Assembly (NCBI GenBank): GCA_017614795.1
Contig: JAGABD010000021.1
Location: forward strand, 4,719 to 68,718
Length of the DNA stretch: 64,000 nucleotides
Direction of reading: 5' to 3'
Source of the DNA: Bacteroidales bacterium
GTDB lineage: Bacteria > Bacteroidota > Bacteroidia > Bacteroidales > UBA932
Below, piece after piece: positions 27,278 to 35,590 of this stretch. Made by a program: the position numbers and the translations under genes. The notes under the pieces were generated by a model, which was given only the letters and a program-made list of their open reading frames with translations, was not told the DNA's origin and ran no database searches. Positions within the stretch are counted from its first letter, which is position 1. Each line of letters starts with the position of its first letter.

Positions 27278-28138
27278 ATGAGAAAGATGTTGATACTTGC
27301 GATGCTTCTGCTTCCGACGGCCGCTTTCGCGGTGGAGCCGGGGACCGAGGCTATGCCGTTCCTGCGCCTGGACTTTTCTCCCGCGAGCCTCGCGATGGGC
27401 GCGAGCGGCCCCAAGACCGCAGCGACCCTGCCCTTCTCGCGGAGCGACTTCTCCGCTGGCGCGTCATATCTCAGGTTCGCGCCGGAACTCTCCCCCGTAA
27501 CCTACATCAGCGGCGGAGCGGCGGGCAAATATGAAGAATTCGGATTCTCTCTGGATTTCACCCGCGGGGCCGGAGAGAAGATTTACGGGACCGACGACAT
27601 CCCCACCGACCTCGTCGTAAAGGGAGGCGTCGGTTTTACCTTCAACGAGAACTATTCTGCGGGAGTGAACCTCGGCTATGCGCAGCAGAGCATAATGGCG
27701 AACTACAAGACATCGTCGTACGTCGCGGACTTTTTCGCGGCGGGGCATTTCGACGGACTTGTCGCCTGGGCCGGCTTCTCCACGCTCGGGTCCTCCGTCG
27801 GCTCGGAAAAGACGGGAGAGTTTCCCCTGCCTTCCTCCATCACGGTGGGCGGCAGCCTGACGGCGGTCGAGACGGAGCATCATCTGCTCAGGATGAATCT
27901 TGCGGGGGATTATTATTTCAGCGGGACGATAGCCCTCTCGGCGGGCGCCGAATACTCCTTCGCGCAGCACGCTTTCCTTCGCGCCGGATACCGTTACGGC
28001 GGCGATTCGGTGGTGCCCTCATTCGCTTCGGCGGGGCTCGGCCTGCGCTTCTGCGGAGTGGAACTGAACGCGGCGTATTTGTTCGCTTCCGACGTGCTCG
28101 GGAAGTCCCTTGCGATAGGGCTCGTGTTTACGATGTGA
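27278..28138 (+). CDS. PorV/PorQ-like outer-membrane beta-barrel protein
   Basis: A 286-residue protein with the signal MRKMLILAMLLLPTAAFA. The mature start, AMPFLRLDFSPASLAMGASG, is the hallmark of the PorV/PorQ (UPF0164, FadL-like) family. The rest alternates strands and turns, ending in GKSLAIGLVFTM with a terminal hydrophobic pattern typical of barrel insertion. In type IX secretion PorV binds the C-terminal signals of cargo at the outer membrane and PorQ has a related role. Its place directly after a subtilisin with a T9SS-like tail supports a link. Whether it is PorQ or a specialised paralogue cannot be told. Confidence 0.78.
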   Translation: MRKMLILAMLLLPTAAFAVEPGTEAMPFLRLDFSPASLAMGASGPKTAATLPFSRSDFSAGASYLRFAPELSPVTYISGGAAGKYEEFGFSLDFTRGAGEKIYGTDDIPTDLVVKGGVGFTFNENYSAGVNLGYAQQSIMANYKTSSYVADFFAAGHFDGLVAWAGFSTLGSSVGSEKTGEFPLPSSITVGGSLTAVETEHHLLRMNLAGDYYFSGTIALSAGAEYSFAQHAFLRAGYRYGGDSVVPSFASAGLGLRFCGVELNAAYLFASDVLGKSLAIGLVFTM

Positions 28139-28158
28139 CAACAAAACGGGAATATAGG

Positions 28159-28166
28159 TATATTTG
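28159..28166 (+). promoter_or_regulatory. -7 element of aspS
   Basis: TATATTTG is a perfect TAnnTTTG match 20 nt before the aspS ATG, giving a short leader of about 13-15 nt with no Shine-Dalgarno. Confidence 0.6.
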
Positions 28167-28186
28167 TAGGATATAGAAAAACAGAT

Positions 28187-29950
28187 ATGTACAGAACTCA
28201 CACTTGCGGGGAACTCCGCATTTCAGATGTATCGAAGAAAGTGACGCTCGCCGGATGGGTGCAGCGCAGCCGTAAACTCGGCGGTATGACCTTTATCGAC
28301 CTTCGCGACCGCTATGGCATAACCCAGCTGGTGGTCGGCGCCGACGCCCCCGAGGCGCTGGTGGAAACCGCGACCTCCCTCGGACGCGAGTATGTGATCC
28401 AGGTGCAGGGCACGGTGGTCGAGCGTCAGAGCAAGAACCCCAAGATGGATACGGGCGATGTCGAAATCGCCGTCGAGACCATAAACATCCTCAACAAGAG
28501 CCTCACTCCTCCCTTCACCATAGAGGAGCAGAGCGACGGCGGCGAGGATATCCGCGCGAAGTACCGTTATCTGGACCTTCGCCGCGCGCCCCTCAAGAGG
28601 GCGCTGGAACTCCGCCACCGCATCGCGCACGAGTGCCGCAACTATCTCGACGCGCACGGCTTCCTGGAGATAGAGACCCCTTACCTCATCAAGTCCACCC
28701 CCGAGGGCGCCCGCGACTTCGTGGTGCCTTCCCGAATGAACCCGGGAGAATTCTACGCCCTGCCGCAGAGCCCCCAGACCTTCAAGCAGCTGCTGATGGT
28801 CGCGGGTTACGACCGCTATATGCAGATAGTGCGCTGCTTCCGCGACGAGGACCTTCGCGCGGACCGTCAGCCCGAATTTACCCAGATAGACTGCGAGATG
28901 TCCTTCGTTGAGCAGGACGACGTGCTTGCGATGTTCGAGGGAATGATGCGCAGCCTCTTCAAGAACGTGCTCGGAGTCGAGGTTCCCAACCCTCTGCCGC
29001 GAATGAGCTGGTATGACGCAATGGACCGCTACGGTTCCGACAAGCCCGACGTGCGTTTCGGAATGCTGATTCACGAGATTACGTCCGACGCTCAGGGCCA
29101 CGGATTCGGAGTGTTCGACAACGTGCCCTATGTGGGCGCGATCGCAGTCGAAGGCGCCGCAGGATGGTCCCGCAAGGAACTTGACGAACTCACCGAATGG
29201 GTGAAGCGTCCTCAGGTCGGCGCCAAGGGCCTGGTATATATCAAACTCAACGAAGACGGCAGCGTCAAGTCCAGCATCGACAAGTTCTTCTCGCCCGAAG
29301 AACTGCAGGCCATTGCCACCAAGGTCGAGGCGAAGAAGGGCGACCTCGTGCTGATGCTCTGCGGACCCAAGCGCAAGACCCAGACCCAGCTCGGCGTGCT
29401 CCGTCTCGAACTCGCCGGACGCGCCGGTCTCCGCGACCCGAAGGTGTTCGCGCCTCTCTGGATCGTGGACTTCCCTCTGCTAGAATGGAGCGACGAGGAC
29501 GGACGCTTCTATGCGATGCACCATCCCTTCACGGCGCCCAAGCCGGAGCATCTCGACCTCTTCTATTCCGACAGGAAGGAAGACCTCGAGCGCGTCTGCG
29601 CCAATGCCTACGACTTCGTGCTGAACGGCAACGAACTCGGCGGCGGCAGCATCCGTATCCACAACGCCGACGTGCAGGAGCGTATGTTCCAGGTGCTCGG
29701 CATCGGCAAGGAGGAGGCCGAGTACAAGTTCGGCTTCATCATCAACGCCTTCAAGTACGGCGCGCCGCCTCACGGAGGTCTCGCCTTCGGTTTCGACCGT
29801 CTCTGCGCCCTCTTCGGCGGACAAGAGACCATCCGCGACTACATCGCCTTCCCCAAGAACAACCAGGGACGCGACGTAATGATCGACTCTCCTTCCCGCA
29901 TCGACCAGGTCCAGATGGATGAGCTCTGCCTTGCCAGCACGGTGAAGTAG
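28187..29950 (+). CDS. aspS: Aspartyl-tRNA synthetase
   Basis: A 587-residue bacterial-type class II synthetase. The N-terminal OB-fold anticodon-binding domain contains [15 protein letters not shown] and [12 protein letters not shown]. The catalytic core has motif 2 [20 protein letters not shown], the flipping-loop Asp and Gln region, the inserted GAD domain (about 285-420) and motif 3 [16 protein letters not shown]. Full length and intact. The gene has its own promoter after the PorV-like gene and is followed by the longest non-coding stretch in the window. Confidence 0.98.
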   Translation: MYRTHTCGELRISDVSKKVTLAGWVQRSRKLGGMTFIDLRDRYGITQLVVGADAPEALVETATSLGREYVIQVQGTVVERQSKNPKMDTGDVEIAVETINILNKSLTPPFTIEEQSDGGEDIRAKYRYLDLRRAPLKRALELRHRIAHECRNYLDAHGFLEIETPYLIKSTPEGARDFVVPSRMNPGEFYALPQSPQTFKQLLMVAGYDRYMQIVRCFRDEDLRADRQPEFTQIDCEMSFVEQDDVLAMFEGMMRSLFKNVLGVEVPNPLPRMSWYDAMDRYGSDKPDVRFGMLIHEITSDAQGHGFGVFDNVPYVGAIAVEGAAGWSRKELDELTEWVKRPQVGAKGLVYIKLNEDGSVKSSIDKFFSPEELQAIATKVEAKKGDLVLMLCGPKRKTQTQLGVLRLELAGRAGLRDPKVFAPLWIVDFPLLEWSDEDGRFYAMHHPFTAPKPEHLDLFYSDRKEDLERVCANAYDFVLNGNELGGGSIRIHNADVQERMFQVLGIGKEEAEYKFGFIINAFKYGAPPHGGLAFGFDRLCALFGGQETIRDYIAFPKNNQGRDVMIDSPSRIDQVQMDELCLASTVK

Positions 29951-29986
29951 CAAGGCTTTTCCTGGGTTTCTGTCTTCGTTGCTAAG

Positions 29987-30129
29987 GGACCTTTCGCATT
30001 TTCGGCCCAAAACGCAAACGGTCCCCTTTAAAATGGCAGGACCTTTTACACTTTACTATGGTTTTTGCTAAAGGTCCCCCTAAATTTGGTAGGACCTTTT
30101 GCATTTTTCGCCATTTTCGCAAAAGGTCT
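29987..30129. repeat. Three tandem 52-53 bp units, each an inverted repeat (hairpin array)
   Basis: Units begin with GGACCTTT at 29987, 30039 and 30092. Each ends its dyad about 38 nt later with the complementary GGTCC (30020-30024, 30073-30077) or GGTCT (30125-30129). Unit 3 has a perfect 10-bp stem (GACCTTTTGC with GCAAAAGGTC). Units 1 and 2 keep 5-8 bp at the base. The linkers are alike (CCTTTAAAATGGCA, CCCTAAATTTGGTA). It lies just after the aspS stop. Confidence 0.75.
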
Positions 30130-30434
30130 TGTATACATTCCAGTAAAATCGCCCGTCCCAATTTCTCCCAGCCCCCTTCGGCCCCACCCCCGCCGCCAAT
30201 TCCCTTTGTCGCCGCCTCCACTCCGCGTTGGGCAAAGGGCCGTGGTGCGTCCCACAAGGGGAGCCCACCCCGGCATTGCCCATCCCGAAAGGCCATCCCG
30301 CGGCGGCTCGCCTCTGCTTCTTGGCGCGGTGTCGTCCCCCTCTTGATTGGGGCGATGGGGGGAAAGCAAAAATGGCCGAATTTGACGTTCCCCCACAGTG
30401 GTTTGGAGGAGGGGGACGACAGTTGTTCACCTTC

Positions 30435-30453
30435 CCGAATTTGTAAAATTCGG
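30435..30453. promoter_or_regulatory. Perfect dyad over the -33 region of the gene at 30485
   Basis: CCGAATTT-GTA-AAATTCGG has two perfect 8-bp arms with a 3-nt centre and includes the TTTG at 30440-30443 that serves as -33. It could be an operator. There is no T-run, so a terminator is less likely. Confidence 0.5.
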
Positions 30454-30463
30454 AAATAGTGGT

Positions 30464-30471
30464 TATTTTTG
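30464..30471 (+). promoter_or_regulatory. -7 element of the gene at 30485
   Basis: TATTTTTG matches TAnnTTTG. It lies 20 nt after a TTTG -33 element and 13 nt before the ATG. Confidence 0.6.
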
Positions 30472-30484
30472 TTTGATATACCAA

Positions 30485-31258
30485 ATGTCAATGCTGAGGG
30501 GGAAAATACTGCTGACAGTGCTGATGACGGCCGCGGTGTGGTGCGGTGCGCCGGAGGCAATGGCGCAGGGTGCAGATACGGTTGCGGTGGACTCGAGCGC
30601 GCGGGTGAAGTACTCGTTCGGTCAGACGCAGATGTTGCAGCAGTCTGATGCAAACAAGAAAGGAAAGGCAGGGGCTCGTTATGGCCTGTATGCCGGATGG
30701 GGACGCCGTACGGCCGACGAGCCGACCAATCAAGGTGCCGCAGCCAATAATTTCTACAGAAAGATGCGCGACGGAGTGAATGTCGGAATTGATTTTACGT
30801 ATTTCTATCCCGGAAAAACAGAGGACAGAAATAATGGCTTCGGAGTCAAGATCAACAACTGGCATAATTCGGTCTCTTTGTATTCAGTCACGGAGATCGA
30901 AAACATACTGTTCGGCGAAGTGATGTATTCCTTCCGCAAGTTTGGAGAAGGCCGCAAGTCGGTATTCTGGCTGAATCTGGGACTGGGGATGTATTGGTAT
31001 TACGAAAAGCTGGACTCACCCGTCCTGCTGATGAGCGGAGGCGGCCTGGCTATGGGATACAACATTGACCTCGGTTACGATTTCTTCTTGAAGAAAAATC
31101 TGTATTTCGGCATAGCCGCATCGCTATACACAGGAGCCTTGACCTATATGGATTATATGGACGAAAACAGCAAAATGCAAAGGGTAAAGTTCGATAAAGA
31201 TGAATATATAAGTCTTGCCCAGTATGGCCTATCCGCAGGAATTAAATACCATTTTTAG
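30485..31258 (+). CDS. Predicted secreted or outer-membrane beta-barrel protein, unknown function
   Basis: Starting at the ATG of 30485, which fits the promoter at 30464, the protein has 257 residues; MLRGK at 30491 is an alternative start. A signal peptide ends near MAQG. The mature part is Tyr-, Phe- and Gly-rich with alternating strands (GVNVGIDFTYFYPG, VFWLNLGLGMYWYYEK, GLSAGIKYHF). The C-terminal Phe is typical of outer-membrane barrels with about 8 strands. No family is recognised. Base composition appears lower in GC than neighbouring genes. It lies 3 nt before the sugar-acid cluster and could share its transcript. Confidence 0.7.
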   Translation: MSMLRGKILLTVLMTAAVWCGAPEAMAQGADTVAVDSSARVKYSFGQTQMLQQSDANKKGKAGARYGLYAGWGRRTADEPTNQGAAANNFYRKMRDGVNVGIDFTYFYPGKTEDRNNGFGVKINNWHNSVSLYSVTEIENILFGEVMYSFRKFGEGRKSVFWLNLGLGMYWYYEKLDSPVLLMSGGGLAMGYNIDLGYDFFLKKNLYFGIAASLYTGALTYMDYMDENSKMQRVKFDKDEYISLAQYGLSAGIKYHF

Positions 31259-31261
31259 AAT

Positions 31262-32080
31262 ATGGAGAATCTGTTTGACATAAAGGGACGGGTTGTGGTG
31301 ATGACCGGAGCGACGGGAGTGCTCGGGTCGACGATTGTGAAGTACTTTGCGGCGCAGGGCTGCAAGGTCGTTCTGCTCGGCCGCGAGAAGTCGGCCGATA
31401 TCGGCAAAGGACTGGTAGACGAAATCAAGGCGGCGGGCGGCGAAGCGATGTTCCTCACCACGAACGTGCTCGACGAGGATGCTCTGAAGCAGAATCTCGC
31501 CGACATCCTGAAGGCCTATGGCACCATCGATATCCTGCTGAACGCGGTCGGCGGCAATATGGGTCCCGCGAACGTGGGCCCCGACCAGACCATCTTCGAC
31601 ATGGACCTCGAGGCCACCCGCAAGGTGTTCGACATAAACATCATCGGCGCCATCCTTCCCACGAAGGTGTTCGCAAAGGTGATGGTCGACAAGAAGAAGG
31701 GCTCGATAATCAACTTCTGCTCGATGTCGAGTTTCCGTCCGCTCACCCGAGTGGCGGGATACGGCATGGCGAAGTCCGCCCTTGCAAGCTGGACGGAATG
31801 GCTGGCGGGTGAACTCGCCACCAAGTTCGGCGACGGCCTCCGCGTGAACGGAATCGCCCCGGGCTTCATCCTCTCCAACCAGAACAGGAGCCTGCTTACA
31901 AATCCCGACGGCAGCCTGACGGACCGCAGCCATAAGATTATCTGTCATACTCCCTTCGGCCGCTTCCTCGAGGCGGACGAACTGGTGGGCGCGCTGCATT
32001 ACCTGGCTTCCGACGCATCGAAGGGCGTTACCGGCACCATCCTGGTGGTGGACGGCGGCTTCAATTCTTTCAGCATCTAG
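31262..32080 (+). CDS. SDR-family oxidoreductase, probably D-mannonate/fructuronate reductase type
   Basis: A 272-residue classical short-chain dehydrogenase. The cofactor loop is MTGATGVLGSTIV near residue 15, NAVGGNMG is the NNAG equivalent, and the catalytic Ser and Tyr-X-X-X-Lys are in NFCSMSSFRPL and VAGYGMAKSA. C-terminal GTILVVDGGFNSF is usual. The subfamily resembles the SDR-type reductases that Bacteroidetes use between fructuronate and mannonate. The next gene is a KDG-type kinase and the one after is LarA-like, supporting sugar-acid catabolism. The exact substrate is inference. Confidence 0.85.
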   Translation: MENLFDIKGRVVVMTGATGVLGSTIVKYFAAQGCKVVLLGREKSADIGKGLVDEIKAAGGEAMFLTTNVLDEDALKQNLADILKAYGTIDILLNAVGGNMGPANVGPDQTIFDMDLEATRKVFDINIIGAILPTKVFAKVMVDKKKGSIINFCSMSSFRPLTRVAGYGMAKSALASWTEWLAGELATKFGDGLRVNGIAPGFILSNQNRSLLTNPDGSLTDRSHKIICHTPFGRFLEADELVGALHYLASDASKGVTGTILVVDGGFNSFSI

Positions 32081-32083
32081 CTT

Positions 32084-33163
32084 ATGGACATAAAACTTAA
32101 ACCCAACTGCAAATACGCCATGCTGGTACCCACCAGCATGGGGCTTCGCATCACCCCCGAAAACGGACAGCCGGTGCACGGCAGCGACCTTTTCCGTCTG
32201 CAGGCCACCAGCGCCGAGACCAATGTCGCAAGCATCGCATCTTATCTGGGACTCCCCGTGAAGGTGTTGACCGCATTCGTGAAGGGCAGCCCGTTCGCAC
32301 ACTTCATCAAGGGGAACCTCCGCAGCCGAGGGATGGATTTCGAAGGCCCCGAAGTGGAACAGGGAGGTCCCTGGGGCTATAGGCACCAGATCAACGTCGC
32401 CGACAGCGGTTACGGTTCCCGCGGACCCCGCGTATGGAACGACCGCGCGGGTGAGGTGGGACGCACGCTGGATGTGAAGGATTTCGACCTTGAACGCATC
32501 TTCGGGGAAGAAGGAGTGCAGATAGTGCATCTTTCCGGCCTTATCGGGGCGCTCAGCCCCCAGACCAGCGCCTTCTGCCTGGAACTTGCCCGCGCCGCGA
32601 AAAAGCACGGCACCCGCATCAGCTTCGACCTCAACTATCGCGCATCTTTCTGGAAGGGACGCGAAAAGGAACTTCACGAAGTGTTCTCGGAGATTGCGAG
32701 TTATGCGGATATCCTCATCGGCAACGAGGAAGACTTCCAGCTCTGCCTTGGAATCGAGGGTCCCGAAGCCGGAGGCAAGGACATCGCAGCCAAGATAGAC
32801 GGCTTCAAGGAGATGATACGCCGCGTTCGAGAGCAGTATCCTAATGCCCAGGTCTATGGTACCACGCTTCGCCAGGTGAAGGACGCCAACACCCACGAAT
32901 GGGGCGCGATTCTTCTCGACGGCGAGCAGTGGCACGTTATCCAGCCCCGCGAAATCCACGTCCTGGACCGCATCGGCGGAGGCGACGGCTTCGTGGGAGG
33001 CCTTTTGTACGGCATTCTCAAGGGTTGGGACGGAGAGCGCTGCGCGCAGTTCGGCTGGGCCAGCGGCGCGCTCGCCACTACATTCCTCACCGACTATGCC
33101 CAGCCTGCCGACGAAGAGCAGGTCTGGAGCGTCTGGGAGGGCAACGCCCGCGTAAAGAGATAG
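32084..33163 (+). CDS. PfkB-family carbohydrate kinase, probably 2-keto-3-deoxygluconate kinase
   Basis: A 359-residue ribokinase-fold enzyme. ISFDLNYRASFWKG and DILIGNEEDFQLCLG are the sugar-kinase core; the last is a familiar feature of KDG kinases. The catalytic base Asp lies in DRIGGGDGFVGGLLYG. The usual GAGD reads GGGD here, which keeps the Asp and the anion hole. It lies 3 nt from both neighbours in the sugar-acid cluster. KDG phosphate would feed the Entner-Doudoroff aldolase, which is not in the window. Confidence 0.82.
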   Translation: MDIKLKPNCKYAMLVPTSMGLRITPENGQPVHGSDLFRLQATSAETNVASIASYLGLPVKVLTAFVKGSPFAHFIKGNLRSRGMDFEGPEVEQGGPWGYRHQINVADSGYGSRGPRVWNDRAGEVGRTLDVKDFDLERIFGEEGVQIVHLSGLIGALSPQTSAFCLELARAAKKHGTRISFDLNYRASFWKGREKELHEVFSEIASYADILIGNEEDFQLCLGIEGPEAGGKDIAAKIDGFKEMIRRVREQYPNAQVYGTTLRQVKDANTHEWGAILLDGEQWHVIQPREIHVLDRIGGGDGFVGGLLYGILKGWDGERCAQFGWASGALATTFLTDYAQPADEEQVWSVWEGNARVKR

Positions 33164-33166
33164 CAT

Positions 33167-34444
33167 ATGCTTTATTTCGGAAGAGGCTCGAAGACCGACG
33201 TCATTACTCCCGGGGAGACCCGCGCAATCCTGAAACAGGTATTCGATGCGATGGGGCCCAAAAAGAGGGTGATGGCGATTCCGCCCGACTTTACCCGCGC
33301 CAATTCCTACGCCGGGCCAATCACCGAGATGGTCTACGACTATTTCGGGGAGAAGCTTACGGACGTGATGCCGGCCCTCGGCACCCACAGCCCGATGACC
33401 CCGGAGCAGATAAAGGCGATGTTCGGCCATATGCCCGCGGATATTGTAAGGGTGCACGACTGGCGCAACGACGTGGTGTCGGTGGGCACGGTGCCATCTT
33501 CCTATATTAAAGAAGTCTCCGAAGGACGCCTCGACTATTCGATGGAGGCGCAGGTGAACAAACTTCTGCTGGACCCGGGCTTCGACCTGATTCTTTCCAT
33601 CGGCCAGGTGGTTCCCCACGAGGTCGTGGGAATGGCAAACTACACCAAGAACATATTCGTGGGAGTGGGCGGCTCGGACTTCATAAACAAGAGCCACTTC
33701 ATCGGGGCGAGCTTCGGAATGGAGCGTATGATGGGAAGGGCGAAGACCCCGGTCCGCGACGTATTCGAGTACGCCAGGGAGCATTTCATCCCTCAGCTTC
33801 CCATAGTTTACGTGCTGACCGTCCGGGCAAAGGATTCCGACGGACAGATGGTAACCCGCGGCCTTTTCATAGGCGACGATTTCGAGTGCTTCCAGAAGGC
33901 GGCCGAGCTTTCGCTTCAGGTTAACTTCATAATGGTGGACAGGCAGATACGCAAGTGCGTGGTGTACCTCGATCCGGAAGAATTCAAGAGCACCTGGCTA
34001 GGCAACAAGGCGATTTACCGCACCCGAATGGCGCTTGCCGATGGGGCGGAACTGATAATCCTGGCACCCGCCCTGCGGGAGTTCGGCGAGGACAAGACCA
34101 TCGACGGCCTCATCCGCAAATACGGCTATCGCGGCACCGCCCATACGCTGGAATGCACCGCCGCGAACAAGGACCTCCGCGAGAACCTCGGTGCATCGGC
34201 GCACCTCATCCACGGCTCGTCCGAAGGACGCTTCGGCATAACCTATTGTCCCGGCCCCGAAATGAGCCGCGAGGAGATAGAGGGCGTAGGGTTCAAGTAT
34301 TGCGCTTATGCCGAGATGGCGTCGCGCTACCCCGTGGACAAGCTCCGCGACGGCTGGAACACGATGCCCGACGGCGAAGAAATATACTACATCTCCAACC
34401 CGGCCCTCGGCCTCTGGGCCCATCCCGACAGATTCAAGGACTGA
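33167..34444 (+). CDS. LarA-family (nickel-pincer) hydroxyacid racemase/epimerase homologue
   Basis: A 425-residue LarA-like (DUF2088) protein. His151 (VVPHEVVGM), Lys161 (YTKNIFVG) and His177 (NKSHFIGA) have the same spacing (10 and 16 residues) as His174, Lys184 and His200 of Lactobacillus plantarum LarA, which hold the nickel-pincer nucleotide cofactor. His74 in LGTHSPMT and His97 in RVHDWRND are the likely counterparts of the other active-site His region; the Arg usually after GTH is Ser here. Relatives include lactate racemase and D-gluconate 2-epimerase. In this cluster a sugar-acid 2-epimerase (gluconate/mannonate) is the best guess. The cofactor-making larB, larC and larE genes are not in the window. 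Confidence 0.8.
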   Translation: MLYFGRGSKTDVITPGETRAILKQVFDAMGPKKRVMAIPPDFTRANSYAGPITEMVYDYFGEKLTDVMPALGTHSPMTPEQIKAMFGHMPADIVRVHDWRNDVVSVGTVPSSYIKEVSEGRLDYSMEAQVNKLLLDPGFDLILSIGQVVPHEVVGMANYTKNIFVGVGGSDFINKSHFIGASFGMERMMGRAKTPVRDVFEYAREHFIPQLPIVYVLTVRAKDSDGQMVTRGLFIGDDFECFQKAAELSLQVNFIMVDRQIRKCVVYLDPEEFKSTWLGNKAIYRTRMALADGAELIILAPALREFGEDKTIDGLIRKYGYRGTAHTLECTAANKDLRENLGASAHLIHGSSEGRFGITYCPGPEMSREEIEGVGFKYCAYAEMASRYPVDKLRDGWNTMPDGEEIYYISNPALGLWAHPDRFKD

Positions 34445-35571
34445 TGAAGATAGTTGCAGATAACAAGATTCCGTTCTTGCGTGGAGCACTTGAGCCTTAC
34501 GCCGAGGTGGTGTATCTGCCCGGCAAAGAGACGACTCCGGAGGTGGTGCGCGATGCCGACGCTCTTATTACCCGCACCCGCACTATCTGCAACGAGGCCC
34601 TGCTGAAGGGCTCCAAAGTGAAGGTGATAGCCACCGCGACCATCGGTTTCGACCATATCGACACAGCCTGGTGCGAAGCGAGCGGAATAGTCTGGCGCAA
34701 CGCTCCGGGCTGCAACTCCTGGAGCGTAAAGCAGTATATTACGGCGCTGTTGCTTACGCTTGCGAAGAAGCATTCGCTGGATTTGAGCAAACTAACTCTC
34801 GGAGTTGTTGGCGTCGGCAACGTGGGCAGCAAGGTGGCGGAGGCCGCCGGTATCCTCGGGATGCGGGTTCTTCTGAACGACCCGCCCAGGGCAAGAAAAG
34901 AAGGACAGGAAGCCTTCACGGACCTGTCGACATTGATAGCAAGGAGCGACATCATCACCCTTCACGTGCCTCTCGAAAAGAGCGGCCCCGACGCTACCTG
35001 GCATCTGTTCGACGCAAAACGCATCGCCACCCTGCGCAAAGACCAGATACTCATAAACTCCTCCCGCGGCCCTGTGGTGGACAACGCCGCGCTGAAAGAA
35101 GCCCTGAAGGCCGGAGCCATCAAGGCAGCAGCGCTGGACGTATGGGAAGGAGAACCCGATTTCGACAGGGAACTCCAAAGCCTTCTGGACATAGGCACTC
35201 CGCACATCGCAGGGTACTCTGCAGACGGCAAAGCCAACGGAACTACCGCCGCTGTGCGCACGGTGGCCGAAGTTCTAGGCCTGCCGCTTGCGGACTGGAC
35301 GGCCACCGGCATTCCCGCCCCGCCCCAGTCGCCGGAGTTCGGTATCGATGCCAAAGGCAAAACCACGCAGGAAGTGCTTACTGAGGCGGTTCTGCATACC
35401 TACGACATAAGCGCAGACAGCGATGCCCTGCTCGCGGAACCGGGCGCTTTTGAACGCCTTCGCGGCGATTACCCGATACGGCGCGAATTCACGTCGTTTG
35501 CCGTCGCGCTCAAAGACGGCACGCCCGAAATGGCGGAAAAACTTTCAAGGCTTGGATTTAAACTTAAATGA
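34444..35571 (+). CDS. pdxB: Erythronate-4-phosphate dehydrogenase
   Basis: A 375-residue D-2-hydroxyacid dehydrogenase; the start overlaps the LarA-like stop by one base (TGATG). It begins MKIVADNKIPF, a PdxB hallmark. Then come ATATIGFDHID, NAPGCNSWSV, the NAD loop GVVGVGNVGSKVA, LINSSRGPVVDN with the catalytic Arg, and the His in TPHIAGYSADGK. The C-terminal dimerisation domain (about 290-375) is present, which separates PdxB from other members. It makes 2-oxo-3-hydroxy-4-phosphobutanoate for pyridoxal phosphate. Its place at the end of the sugar-acid cluster is probably simple operon packing. Confidence 0.92.
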   Translation: MKIVADNKIPFLRGALEPYAEVVYLPGKETTPEVVRDADALITRTRTICNEALLKGSKVKVIATATIGFDHIDTAWCEASGIVWRNAPGCNSWSVKQYITALLLTLAKKHSLDLSKLTLGVVGVGNVGSKVAEAAGILGMRVLLNDPPRARKEGQEAFTDLSTLIARSDIITLHVPLEKSGPDATWHLFDAKRIATLRKDQILINSSRGPVVDNAALKEALKAGAIKAAALDVWEGEPDFDRELQSLLDIGTPHIAGYSADGKANGTTAAVRTVAEVLGLPLADWTATGIPAPPQSPEFGIDAKGKTTQEVLTEAVLHTYDISADSDALLAEPGAFERLRGDYPIRREFTSFAVALKDGTPEMAEKLSRLGFKLK

Positions 35572-35590
35572 AATTTAACATCTAAAGGAT

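Larger units (their letters stand above)
29951..30484. other. 534-bp non-coding region between aspS and a barrel-type gene
   Basis: The left part (29987-30129) holds three tandem hairpin repeats. The middle (about 30140-30430) is C- and G-rich, open in several frames with no convincing start or protein-like composition, and contains short self-complementary runs such as CCCCTCTTGATTGGGG. The right end carries a perfect 19-bp dyad and the promoter of the next gene. No tRNA or known RNA is recognised. Confidence 0.6.

Noticed and set aside
29948..29984. TAGCAA...TTGCTA as an aspS terminator
   Set aside because: Only 6-bp arms around a loop of about 25 nt and no T-run follows; the downstream hairpin array is a better candidate for 3'-end structure.
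30046..30484. Several 60-130 codon frames on both strands in the aspS downstream region
   Set aside because: Overlapping frames in a C/G-rich segment with no start context, no promoter and no protein-like composition; they cross the hairpin repeats.
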